From Hyphomicrobiales bacterium (GTDB taxonomy: Bacteria; Pseudomonadota; Alphaproteobacteria; Rhizobiales; Rhizobiaceae): a stretch of DNA of 64,000 bases. The stretch covers positions 232,974-296,973 of the forward strand of contig UCNG01000011.1 of the NCBI GenBank assembly GCA_900473915.1. The letters are read 5' to 3'. The translations under genes were made by a program, and so were the position numbers. The notes below the pieces were generated by a model. The model had not been told where the DNA came from, did no database searches, and saw only the letters and a program-made list of their open reading frames with translations. Positions 43,443-52,700 of the stretch are shown here, piece after piece. Each line of letters begins with the position of its first letter. The first letter of the stretch is position 1.

Positions 43443-45905
43443 ATGCCCAGACAACTATCCCGCATCCCCCTTATCGCCAGGGGCTTAACTCGAATGGTTC
43501 GTGAGCATGGTACCCGCCATACCATTAAATATATTGGGACACGAATTAATGAACGGCTCTTGTCTAGGCATGATCGTGGTCTTCCAGCAATATACGCGCA
43601 GGAGCCCTTAATTAGAAACCCGCTCGTATCGATCATTCTCCCAATTTACAATCATGCTGAATTCCTCCCACATGCGATTAAGTCTGTCTTAGCTCAAACA
43701 TATCAAAACTGGGAGCTAATCGTAGTCAACGATGGATCATCCGATGACTTTCAGGGCGCAATCATACCGTTTTTGCCAGAAAAACGGATACGCATTGTAA
43801 ATCAGAAAAATCTGAAGCTTCCAGCCGCCCTCAACAATGGGTTTCGCTATGCCGTTGGTGAATATTTCACATGGACATCGGCTGACAATATAATGTTGCC
43901 AAACCAAATCGAAGTTCTGGTTCGAGCTCTGGAAATAAGCCCGACCTACGGGCTCGCCTACTCCGATTACACCGCAATTGATGACAGAGGCGCGCCACTT
44001 AATGACCCTTATTGGCGAAAGCACAACCGGCCAGATGGTAGCGCACGTCTACATTTGCCGGAACAGGTTACGCTAAGCAACTTTCACGATAGCGGTGATA
44101 ATTTCCTTGGCGCCAGCTTCCTCTGGCGAGCCGATGTTCACGATTTGGTAGGCGCGCACGATGAAAACTGTCTGGGCGGAGAGGATTATGACTTTTGGTT
44201 ACGCATGAGTGTCGTCACGCCATTTCTGCACGTACCCTTCAACTTGTATGAGTACCGCGTTCACGACAACACGTTAAATGCTAGGGCAGCCGAGCTAAAA
44301 ATCCATGATAATGTTCAGAGACTGCTTTCCTTTGATAGGGAGCGTAGAGCCGCCCTATTAAGAAATCCGGAAATCCTATTAGATCCTGCTGATACGCTTT
44401 CTTATTTACGTGATACTCGGCAATACTCCAGTTACGTCGGTAAGCGGCTAACATTCGTTAAATATTCACAACTGGACGGAGCGCATTCTAACACAAAAAA
44501 TACTCTAGCTTTAGCAATTGACGTTTCCATCAATGAGATTGACCCCGTGAAACTTGAGGGGGCTAACATAATTGTTACTGACGATGCATTCACTTACCGG
44601 TGGATAAAGCGCTTAGGATATCCTTTGACCAAGCGGATTATCAAAACGCCCTCTTTGTCTTTGTCATCCAGCGTACAACATGCTGCGGCCCTCACCCTTT
44701 ACGAATCAGATAAAGAAGAATCTGGTTATTCATTGACGCAAAATGCCCTTCCGATTTCCGGTACTATTATGCCCCTCAAGCATATCCTGCTTTTGGTCAC
44801 CAAATGGGGGAAAGGAGGATTAGAGCAGGTGGTCCTTGACGTGGCTGCGGGAGCAAAACAAGCGGGCATCGATGTTACTATAGGGTCGACAGACGAAACG
44901 GATACGCAGTTATTACGTGCTGCCTGCGACGCAATTGGCGTCAACTGCATTGGATTTTCTTGTTCAGCGTTAGCAGTACGTAATTTCGTCAAAAATAACT
45001 TCGTCGACGTTGTCAACTATCACCACGCGTCGCTAGGCGCAAAACTCATAAGCGACATGGGTATTCCGACTATATATACAGTTCACAACTGTTATATCTG
45101 GCACAATAGTGAAAAATTAAATGAAACATCGGTAAGTTTAGAACCGATGGACGTGTTTATCGCCGTCTCGCGCCAAGTTGCTGCATATGCAAACAGATGG
45201 CTTAAAGCACCCCCTGAAAAAATTTATGTAATCCCAAATGGCACGACGTTGCCTGGAAACATAAAGTTAAACAATTCACGCGGGAGCGAAATTTTTCGGT
45301 TCATTTGCACAGCTTCAATAATGCCACTTAAATGCCAGATTCACTTGGTCCGGGCGTTTGAAAAAGTTCATGAAGTCTTCCCTAATACGCGACTTACTCT
45401 TTTGGGATACCCTGCTGATGAGTCATATCATACTGCCTTAAAACAAGAAATATCGATAAGAGGTTTGGAAAATAGTATCGAAGTTATCCCCGGTCTAGAA
45501 AGAGGCAGAGCATTAAAAACTATGGCAGATGCAGATTGCATGATTCAGCCTTCAATTATTGAGGGATGGAGTATTGCAGCCGCTGAGGCAATGCTTTTAG
45601 GGCTTCCAGTAATCGTTACAGATGTGGGATCTGCATATGATATGAAACCTCTGTCTGACAGCGTTAGAATTATAAAAGGGAAAATTCCCGATATTCTAGA
45701 GCTGAATGGCGATACTCTGTATTCAACTCTGCTCGCGGAGGATCAGGACTTTGACAATAGAATAGCCATTGAGATGATCCTTGCAGTTAAAAACCGAGAT
45801 ACAATGAAAGCTGCTGCAGTCGCGGCGGTTTCTAAAGCTCAGGATTTATTCTCTATGGGAAAAGCCATCAGCTCTTATCTCAATCTTTTTAGCATCGCCA
45901 AATGA
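43443..45905 (+). CDS. Bifunctional GT2-GT4 glycosyltransferase
   Basis: An 820-residue fusion. The N-terminal GT2 (GT-A) domain spans about residues 55-300: VSIILPIYNHAEFLPHAIKSVL, VVNDGSSD, the DxD-like TSADN and GGEDYDFWLRM. A linker of ~130 residues follows. The C-terminal GT4 (GT-B) domain spans about 455-815: TKWGKGGLEQVV, YTVHNCYIW, FIAVSRQVAAYA, VIPNG and the donor-site E-x7-E in EGWSIAAAEAMLLG. It probably adds two successive sugars to a surface polysaccharide. Start 43443 has AAGGAAG upstream; the frame is open to 43329 but overlaps the decayed tail. G+C is low. Confidence 0.78.
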   Translation: MPRQLSRIPLIARGLTRMVREHGTRHTIKYIGTRINERLLSRHDRGLPAIYAQEPLIRNPLVSIILPIYNHAEFLPHAIKSVLAQTYQNWELIVVNDGSSDDFQGAIIPFLPEKRIRIVNQKNLKLPAALNNGFRYAVGEYFTWTSADNIMLPNQIEVLVRALEISPTYGLAYSDYTAIDDRGAPLNDPYWRKHNRPDGSARLHLPEQVTLSNFHDSGDNFLGASFLWRADVHDLVGAHDENCLGGEDYDFWLRMSVVTPFLHVPFNLYEYRVHDNTLNARAAELKIHDNVQRLLSFDRERRAALLRNPEILLDPADTLSYLRDTRQYSSYVGKRLTFVKYSQLDGAHSNTKNTLALAIDVSINEIDPVKLEGANIIVTDDAFTYRWIKRLGYPLTKRIIKTPSLSLSSSVQHAAALTLYESDKEESGYSLTQNALPISGTIMPLKHILLLVTKWGKGGLEQVVLDVAAGAKQAGIDVTIGSTDETDTQLLRAACDAIGVNCIGFSCSALAVRNFVKNNFVDVVNYHHASLGAKLISDMGIPTIYTVHNCYIWHNSEKLNETSVSLEPMDVFIAVSRQVAAYANRWLKAPPEKIYVIPNGTTLPGNIKLNNSRGSEIFRFICTASIMPLKCQIHLVRAFEKVHEVFPNTRLTLLGYPADESYHTALKQEISIRGLENSIEVIPGLERGRALKTMADADCMIQPSIIEGWSIAAAEAMLLGLPVIVTDVGSAYDMKPLSDSVRIIKGKIPDILELNGDTLYSTLLAEDQDFDNRIAIEMILAVKNRDTMKAAAVAAVSKAQDLFSMGKAISSYLNLFSIAK

Positions 45906-45922
45906 TAGAGTACATTGGCATT

Positions 45923-46789
45923 AAGGTCACTCACTAGGTGACCGGCTCATAAGATCGCAGCCAAATACGAATTGAAGCAAGCTGGATAGAGGCGAGGAAA
46001 TTATCGTCGCGTTTGTCGTATCGGGTTGCGATGGCCCGGAAGTGTTTGAGTTTGTTGAAGAACCTTTCGACATTGTTCCGTTGTTTATAGAGCCATGGAC
46101 TGAAGGCGGGGATATTCACACGGTTTGGCATGGGGCGGATGCAGCCCCATGCTCCTCGTTCTTTGAGGCTTTGGCGCAAGCTGTCGCTGTCGTAAGCGCG
46201 ATCTGCCACTAGTATCTGCCCAGACCCGAGCGTCTCAAACACATCGGCTGCCGAACATCCGTCATGTGCTTGTCCCGCAGTCAGTTTCAGTCGGATTGGG
46301 CGACCATCAGCATCGACTAGCGCATGAATTTTTGTGGTCATCCCACCGCGCGAACGACCCATGCAACCGGATCGTTCGTCTTTTTTTGACCGTTGGCCGC
46401 ATGTTGATGGACGCGGATCGACGAGGAGTCGATCATCTGTATATCGCTGTCGTAAGCTTCTGATATCGCGTTGAGAATGCGCGCCCAGTGCCCGGCATGA
46501 CGCCATCTGTTGAAGCGATTTACACAGGTCGTATAGGGACCGTAGCGGGATGGAATGTCTGCCCATGGCACACCAGTTCTCAGCCGCCAGAATATACCGT
46601 TCAAAACACGTCGATCGTCAACGCGGGCCTTACCGCGCACTTTGGTCGGAAGAAGCGGTTCAATCACGGACCATTCGAAATCTGTTCAATCAAAACGCGC
46701 CATCACGACCTCCAAATCAATGGAGACAGTGAATCACAAACCATTCAAGCCGAAAACTATTTTATGGGTATGTGACCTAGAGTGACCTT
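45923..46789. mobile_element. IS5-family (IS427-like) insertion sequence, ~867 bp
   Basis: The ends form inverted repeats beginning AAGGTCACTC: left 45923-45950, right 46789-46764 with further matches (TAGGT, CATAA). A two-frame DDE transposase fills the inside on the minus strand. It lies 17 bp past the glycosyltransferase stop. The target duplication is not clear, perhaps 2 bp (TT). Confidence 0.8.
45934..46703 (-). pseudogene. IS5-family transposase, two frames with -1 frameshift site and an early nonsense codon
   Basis: orfA (from ATG 46703, GGAGG upstream) reads MARFD then TGA (46688-46686), then TDFEWSVIEPLLP and on to 46338. orfB supplies the rest to 45934. They join at A-AAA-AAG (46386-46380 on the minus strand), the strongest type of bacterial -1 slippery heptamer, giving GQKKDERSGCMGRSRGG. 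DDE residues are in QMIDSSS, VADRAYDSD and NNVERFFNKLKHF. The frameshift is normal for the family; the codon-6 stop is a lesion. GTG 46667 could serve as a restart. Confidence 0.8.
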
Positions 46790-46882
46790 TTTACTAGCTT
46801 CCAACACTTGCAACCCGAAACCCGTCCGTAATTACCCACCCCCAGATTCTTGGAGTTGTCAGGGGTTTGAAAGTCTGAATCC

Positions 46883-47461
46883 ATGTGCGTTATGGATCGC
46901 ACTGAATTACAGCATTTGAGCACGGACGAACTGATTGATCTGGTTCTGCGTTTGCAGCGTCCAGTGAAGAATTCAAGCAATTCGTCCAAGCCACCTTCAA
47001 CGGACAAGAAGGCCCGACGCGAGAATTCCCGTCCAGGCGATGCAAAGCCAGGCCACGATCCTCATAACCGAACCTTACACGAAGACCCTGATGAATTTCG
47101 CGATCACATGCCAGATCGTTGCGAGCGCTGTGACAGTCTACAAGCCTGCGATGGAGTTGATTGGCGAATATGACGAGATCGATCTTCCTCCGATCAGGCC
47201 TTATGTCATCCGCCATCGCCGTTTTGCCTGTGCGTGCACGCATTGTGGTGCGCCTGTCAAAGGTTTGGTTCCAGCTGTTGCCACAGGCACGCCTTTTGGC
47301 AAGCGCATACACGCTCTGACCATCTATTTAAAAGGGTTTCAGGCGCTTTCTAACGAGCGACTGCGCGGCATGTTGTTTGACATATTTGGCCTCGCGATCA
47401 GTGAAGGCGCATTGATGAACATCTTCATGCGCTCCCATGCATCCTTCGAGTTGGAAGCGGA
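46883..47461 (+). pseudogene. IS66-family transposase remnant, frameshifted and truncated
   Basis: The first part (to ~47140) has the IS66 N-terminus: a leucine-rich helix (TDELIDLVLRLQRPVKNSSNSSKPPSTDKK) and CERCDS zinc-finger cysteines. The rest continues in another frame with GEYDEIDLPPIRPYVIRHRRFACACTHCG, FGKRIHALTIYLK and SNERLRGMLFDIFGL. The frame changes near 47120-47150. The sequence then stops abruptly at about 47461, where a helicase fragment begins on the other strand, so the catalytic domain is missing. Confidence 0.8.
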
Positions 47462-47893
47462 TATCCGTCGTCAATGCCCTGCCGTATGCAGTACGTATAG
47501 ACGACCTTATCGAACAGTCGGTCGTCGCCTTCGTCCAGGCGCCCGCTATCGAGGCGAAAAGGCGTGGCGGACAATCCAACAATTTTCATATCCGGGTTGA
47601 TCATCAGCAACGCGTCGATGAATTGCCGGTACATCGTGTTGCCGTCGTTTGGAACCAACTGAACCTCGTCGATCGCCCGCACGTCAACGTGCCCGAACTG
47701 CGCCGCCTTGTTATAAACCGTCTGTAACTGCGCAAATAGGATTTGCGCGCGCTTCGCGGCGGCCAAGTGCTGATGCATAGTTTCCCGTTGGGGCAAACGG
47801 CGCGACACCGATCAGTTCGAGAAAGTTTCCCTCGACCAGTTCCACGACATGAGTGCAGCAGCACAGCCGCATGTCAGGCCAACCGGTAATCAG
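47462..47893 (-). pseudogene. Phage-type DEAD/DEAH helicase fragment
   Basis: Read on the minus strand, TGWPDMRLCCCTHVVELVEGNF and APFAPTGNYASALGRREA are in one frame (to ~47800). AKRAQILFAQLQTVYNKAAQFGHVDVRAIDEVQLVP, then LLMINPDMKIVGLSATPFRLDSGRLDEGDDRLFDKVVY and GIDDGY are in another. The Walker B box is DEVQ rather than DEAH/DEVH. The fragment lacks the P-loop side and everything after GIDDGY, where the IS66 fragment abuts. It is a relic of a phage-encoded superfamily 2 helicase. Confidence 0.75.
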
Positions 47894-48013
47894 TTCGCTG
47901 CCACTCGAAAGCAGATCAAAGGCGGAACCCTGTTGATCGAACGAGACAATGAACGGCTCGGCCGGCTGGACAAGTGGGCCGGTCGCCAAGCCCTGAAAGG
48001 CGGTGGGAAGTGA
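47891..48013 (+). pseudogene. Possible C-terminal fragment of a phage-like gene
   Basis: The plus-strand frame ending at TGA 48011-48013 encodes QFAATRKQIKGGTLLIERD and then RLGRLDKWAGRQALKGGGK. The stop overlaps the GTG start of the next frame by 4 bp (GTGA), the spacing of coupled phage genes. I do not recognise a family with certainty, and the helicase relic is antisense just upstream, so the junction between them is uncertain. Confidence 0.3.
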
Positions 48014-48230
48014 AGCTGACAAAAAGACACCTGAACGCTTTGAAATACCTCGCCACCGTAGATGGCTTTGCGCCTCAACGATCTATCCCCGACGGGAACG
48101 CGAACACATCCACGGGAGGAGCGAGCTCAAAAGAAATGGTTTGGCAATATATGGGAAAGAGCCATGGCACTCACTTTATAGCTATCGCATCACCGAAGCA
48201 GGCCGCGCCGCACAGCGGGAAAGGGAGTGA
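48010..48230 (+). pseudogene. Frameshifted phage-like small protein
   Basis: GTG 48010 opens with VKLTKRHLNALKYLATVDGFAPQRSIP. The matching continuation REREHIHGRSELKRNGLAIYGKEPWHSLYSYRITEAGRAA is in another frame and ends at TGA 48228-48230. The shift lies near 48090-48105. The joined product would be about 73 residues with a winged-helix-like ending (YRITEAGRAA). Its function is unknown. Confidence 0.55.
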
Positions 48231-48231
48231 G

Positions 48232-48453
48232 ATGTCAGCGCGGTACTATAAGCGAATGTTTATCATCATCGCGGCGGTCGTAGCCATCTTCCTCGCCTAC
48301 CAGCAGATTCCGCATATCTACATCGGAGAGCGTGCGCAAGGCAGCTACGAGGGCGGCATCGCATCCGAAAAGAACGTCTCAAACGCTATTAAGGAAGCAC
48401 AGGAAGCCGCAGACGAGGCAGGCCATGCCGGCCCGGAAGAAAATGGCAAGTAA
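48232..48453 (+). CDS. Small single-pass membrane protein, phage-like context
   Basis: A 73-residue protein with an N-terminal transmembrane helix (MFIIIAAVVAIFLAYQQI, residues 9-26), a short Gly/Glu segment (GERAQGSYEGG) and an acidic alanine-rich helix (NAIKEAQEAADEAG). GGGAGTGAG precedes ATG 48232, immediately after the previous stop. The stop overlaps the next start (TAATG), so the two genes are coupled. No family recognised. It could be a phage accessory or spanin-like component, which is a guess. Confidence 0.55.
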   Translation: MSARYYKRMFIIIAAVVAIFLAYQQIPHIYIGERAQGSYEGGIASEKNVSNAIKEAQEAADEAGHAGPEENGK

Positions 48454-48644
48454 TGGCGTCATACACCTTTGCCGACACTGAACGATGGCTAGTCGCCATT
48501 GCCGGTGTCATTGCGTACTTCCCCGAGACAGAACAGAATCTCCTGCCACTTTATGAACGCGTGGAAAGCATGCAGCGGAACCTCGTTGCGAACGATAATA
48601 TTCGCGACCGCATTAAATCACGGCTGCGTCGAATGGCAGCGTGA
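48453..48644 (+). CDS. Small hypothetical protein, phage-like context
   Basis: A 63-residue soluble protein (MASYTFADTERWLVAIAG...RDRIKSRLRRMAA), mainly helical, with a basic C-terminus. It is coupled to the preceding gene by TAATG. Its last 32 bp overlap the end of the convergent integrase remnant. No family recognised. Confidence 0.5.
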   Translation: MASYTFADTERWLVAIAGVIAYFPETEQNLLPLYERVESMQRNLVANDNIRDRIKSRLRRMAA

Positions 48645-49219
48645 ACTTTTCCATATGCTCTTTTCGCCATTCCAAGGAACCTCCCGTTCCATATCGCGGG
48701 CGGTCTACTGTATGCCCCATCAGAATTCGACGCAGCTCATCATCCAGGCCGGCCTCCTTCATGCGGTCTTCAAATGAATGGCGAAGTGAATAAACGGTAT
48801 AGCCCGCGCCCTTCGGAAACAGCTCATTGTTCTTGAAATCTTTGTTCAGTCTTGCTGACAGCGTGTCTTCCTTGTTTTTGTAACGAGAGAAGCGATTCCT
48901 ATGCTTCTTAAAAACCTCATACCCTAGGCCGACCAACGGCAGCTTCCGAACAAACGAAGCTGTTTTAATCTCGCGAGGATCGACTGCATCTTTCCGCGGG
49001 GCAATAAGAATATGCGGAACCTTGTCGGCCTAGAGTATGTGCTCGACCGCAATATTACAAAGCTGGTTTGGCCTGCATCCTATTTCAATCATCGCCTGCA
49101 CAATGCCGCGAGCCTCGTCATTTAGACTGACGAGCGGTCCGTAGGTCTGAAATTTTTCCCGAATTATTTTAGCCTGGATCGGCGGCCGGGACTTCTCAAT
49201 CTTCTCTGCGAAGCTTTAA
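48613..49219 (-). pseudogene. Tyrosine integrase remnant beside tRNA-His
   Basis: The minus-strand frame holds about 200 codons of the catalytic domain with a single in-frame TAG (49032-49030). Active-site landmarks remain: the first Arg in IGCRPNQLCN, YSLRHSFEDRM with His and the second Arg, MGH, and the tyrosine in RPRYGTG. The N-terminal core-binding and arm domains are absent, as a TAA lies just upstream at ~49217 and only ~75 bp separate the fragment from the tRNA. Its orientation and place fit an integrase that once inserted at the tRNA 3' end. Confidence 0.82.
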
Positions 49220-49295
49220 GGATCAAACCGGCAGGCTAAACACCCGGCAACCGATTGATATTATTTAACAATTTTAAACTGTTGGCTGAAAGCAA

Positions 49296-49372
49296 TGGTA
49301 CGGTCGGTTGGAGTTGAACCAACGACCTCAGGAGCCACAATCCTGCGCTCTAACCAACTGAGCTACGACCGC
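49296..49372 (-). tRNA. tRNA-His (GTG anticodon)
   Basis: A 77-nt cloverleaf with encoded CCA (49298-49296). The anticodon GTG sits in GATTGTGGCTC and the T-loop is TTCAACT. The acceptor stem pairs GCGGTCG with CGACCGT, so position 1-72 is G-U, and the discriminator is A73. The base before position 1 is C, not G. This matches the unusual histidine tRNA known from many alphaproteobacteria. The 3' end faces the integrase remnant and is the likely attachment site. Confidence 0.95.
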
Positions 49373-49724
49373 GTACCTTTGTGTCGGCTGCGTGACGCTC
49401 TGGCGTCGCCGACAGGGGGTCACATACGGAGAATCGATCCATATTGCAAGTGATTATAACGCTCTTTTTTGAGAAATTCCCAATTGCGGGTTTCTATATC
49501 AAATCCTGCTCATAAAGGTCACGGGCTGGTAACCATTTCAGATGACCGGCTGTGCATAACCCGGATATTGGCTTTGGCCTGTAAAATTGCCTTTCCCGCA
49601 TTAACTAATGAAACAGAAAATGCGGCCCATACCCAATGGCAATGTGGACCCGCGCCCAGAAGAGGCTTATTAACAGGACGTTAACAAGCACTGCGGGCGG
49701 TCGAAAGAACAGGTAAGGACTGGT
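49373..49724. other. Intergenic region before pdhS
   Basis: About 350 bp between the tRNA 5' end and pdhS. I see no gene. It should carry the pdhS promoter on one strand and the tRNA promoter on the other. A CGGCTGCG..CGTCGCCGAC stretch at 49385-49413 could form a weak hairpin. Confidence 0.4.
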
Positions 49725-52700
49725 ATGTCAGGATCATACCCCTTCATCGATATTGCCGCGCTGGATTCTATCCGCGAAGGCTTTGCAAAGGGCGATGCGC
49801 AGCTCGTGCTGACGCACGATCTTTTGACGGTGCTTTGGGTCAACGGCCCCGGCGCGAAGCTTTTTGGCTTCGACCGCGTGGAAGACATGATCGGCGGCGG
49901 GCTTGATCTGCCCGTGGCCACACGCCGGCAGATCGCCTCGTCAAATGCCGATACCGATGGCGAAGCCCGCACTGTTTCCGTTCGCCTCGGCGGCGGTTTG
50001 CGTTCCGACCTCACCCGATTCAGCATTTCGCGCATCACGCTTCCCGATGGCGTGTCCGGGCTGCTGTTGACCGCCAATGGCACGGATGCGAAGGCCGAAA
50101 CCGTGATTTCCGGCCTCAGCGACGACAGCACCCATATTGCCCTGATCGACGCGCACGGCAGGGTGATCGCCGCAAGCCCACATTTTTCCGCGCTCGACAT
50201 TTCCTCCGCCACGCTGGAAGACCTTATCATCGAGGCCGCGGATGCGCCTGACCGCATCGTCAAGCGCCGCATCCGCACCGGAAAGCACTCCGCACCTGGA
50301 GCGATCGCACGGCTCACCGATACGCCGCCCATGCATCTTCTTTGCATCGTCGGCGATGCCCCCGCCGCAGCGCAGCCAGCCCCGGATGCGCTGCCGGGCA
50401 AGGCCGAGGAAATTCTGGAAGAGATGCTTCCCGAGCCTGCCGAGCCCGCAACCGCCGAAGCGGTTGTGGAAGAGGTTTCGGCGGAACAGCCCAAGCCTAC
50501 GGGTTTCGTGTTCGACCAGGACGGGCCGCTGGCGCGCTTCATCTGGAAAGTGGGGCCGGACGGCACGTTCAGCGAAGTGTCGCCGGACCTTGCCGCAACG
50601 ATCGGGCCCAATGCAGCCGATGTCGTTGGACGGCGGTTCTCCGACGTCGCGAATGTCTTCGGCTTCGACCCGGACGGCAGCATCACCGCCCTGCTCGACA
50701 AACGCGATACGTGGTCGGGAAAACGGTTGATGTGGCCAGTCGAAGGAACGGACCTGCGCGTGCCGGTCGAACTCGCCGCCCTGCCCGTCTATTCCCGCGA
50801 CCGGGAATTCACCGGTTTCCGTGGCTTCGGCGTCGTGCGCCCGGCAGAAGCCGAGCAAGACCCGGAAAAAATCGGGCTGGTGCTCGCGGGCGGCATTCCG
50901 CAGCCGCGCAAGCCCGTCAGCGAGACTGTTGAAACGGTGGCGCCTGTCGAAGACGACGATGTTCTGGCGCTCTCGGAAGAAGTCGCCAATGACGATAGCC
51001 CTGTCGCAACGCAGCCCCAACCGCCGCTCGATATCGCGCCGACACCGGGACGCCGCGAATCCGACAAGGTCATCAGCCTGTTGAACGCCTGCGCACAGGA
51101 AAAAGTGGCAGCGGATCAGGCAAGAATGCTGAAGGACCGGGAGCGCGAAGAGCGCCCGGAAGGCGGGCTGACCAAAACCGAGCGCAATGCATTTCGCGAG
51201 ATCGCCGACCGTCTGCGCAAGCAGGGTCTTGCAAGTTCACGTGCCGAAAGCGAAGCGAGCGCGATAGCGGAAGAGGCTGTTGCCGAAGCCCCGAAGCCGG
51301 TCGAGCCTGCCGTGGAAGAAGCGGCACTTCCGGCCCCCACGGCAATCCCTGCCGATGAAACCGCTTTGCTGGCCAACCTGCCGGTGCCGGTCATCATTCA
51401 TTCGGGCGACCATATTCATTATGTCAATCAGGCGCTGCTTGATCTCACCGGCTATGAATCGCTTGACGATATTCGCGATGCGGGCGGTGTCGATGTGCTT
51501 TTCAACAGCGAAAGCGACGACGGCGAAACGCGACAGGGCATGGTGCTGCGCCGCGCCGATGGCAGCGAAGGACCGGTCGATGCGCATCTCAATGCCATTG
51601 CCTGGCGCGACGGTCGCGCGCTCATGCTGAGCCTGATGCCGGTCTCCGCAGCACCGGCCCCGGTCGAAGCGCCGGTCGCCATCGATGCGGATGACGAAAA
51701 GCAAGCACTGGTGGATCATGTCGAGGAACTGAAAACCATTCTCGACACGGCGACGGACGGTGTTGTCCTCATCGACCCTGAAGGCCGTATCCGTTCCATG
51801 AACCATTCGGCCTCGGCGCTGTTCGGCTATGAACATGACGAGACGGAAGGCAAGTTTTTCTCGATGCTGTTTGCCATCGAAAGCCAGCGCGCCGCCATGG
51901 ACTATCTGCACGGACTTTCCGGCAATGGGGTGCTGAGTGTCCTCAATGATGGGCGGGAAGTGATTGGCCGGGAAGCCAAGGGCGGATTCATTCCGCTGTT
52001 CATGACGATCGGCAAACTGCCGCATACGCGCGGTTTCTGTGCCGTCCTGCGCGACATCACGCAATGGAAGCGCACCGAGGAAGAGCTGACCAACGCGCGC
52101 AAGGAAGCTGAACGCGCATCGAGCCAGAAGACCGAATTTCTGGCGCGCATCAGCCACGAAATCCGCACGCCGCTCAATGCCATCATCGGCTTTTCCGAAC
52201 TGATGGCCGACGAGAAATTCGGCCCCATCGGCAATGATCGCTACCGGGATTACCTGCGCGACATCAACCGTTCCGGCAATCATGTGCTGGCACTCGTCAA
52301 CGACCTTCTCGACATTTCGAAGATCGAAGCGGGCGGGCTGGACATGCAGTTCGAAGCGGTGTCGCTCAACGATGCGATTGCCGAAGCCATCGCGCTGATG
52401 CAGCCGCAGGCCAATCGCGAGCGTGTCATCATCCGTTCCAGCTTCCAGTCGAACCTGCCCGACATCGTCGCCGATACGCGTTCGATCAAGCAGGTTGCGC
52501 TGAACCTTCTGTCCAACGCGGTGCGCTTTACCGCGCCGGGCGGACAGGTGATCGTGTCGACAAGCTATGAAATGAACGGCGATGTCGTGATGCGGGTGCG
52601 CGACACCGGCATCGGCATGACCAAATCCGAGGTCGAGCAGGCGCTGAAGCCGTTCCGGCAGGTCAACGCGCTGGAGCGCCGCAAGGCGGAAAGCGCAAGA

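Noticed and set aside
41241-49372. A phage-defence system in the accessory island
   Set aside because: No nuclease, restriction, CRISPR, retron or abortive-infection proteins are encoded; the helicase is a broken phage relic and the methyltransferases look like glycan enzymes, not DNA methylases.
49469-49684. 71-codon frame before pdhS
   Set aside because: No ribosome site, no family and it overlaps the expected promoter of pdhS.
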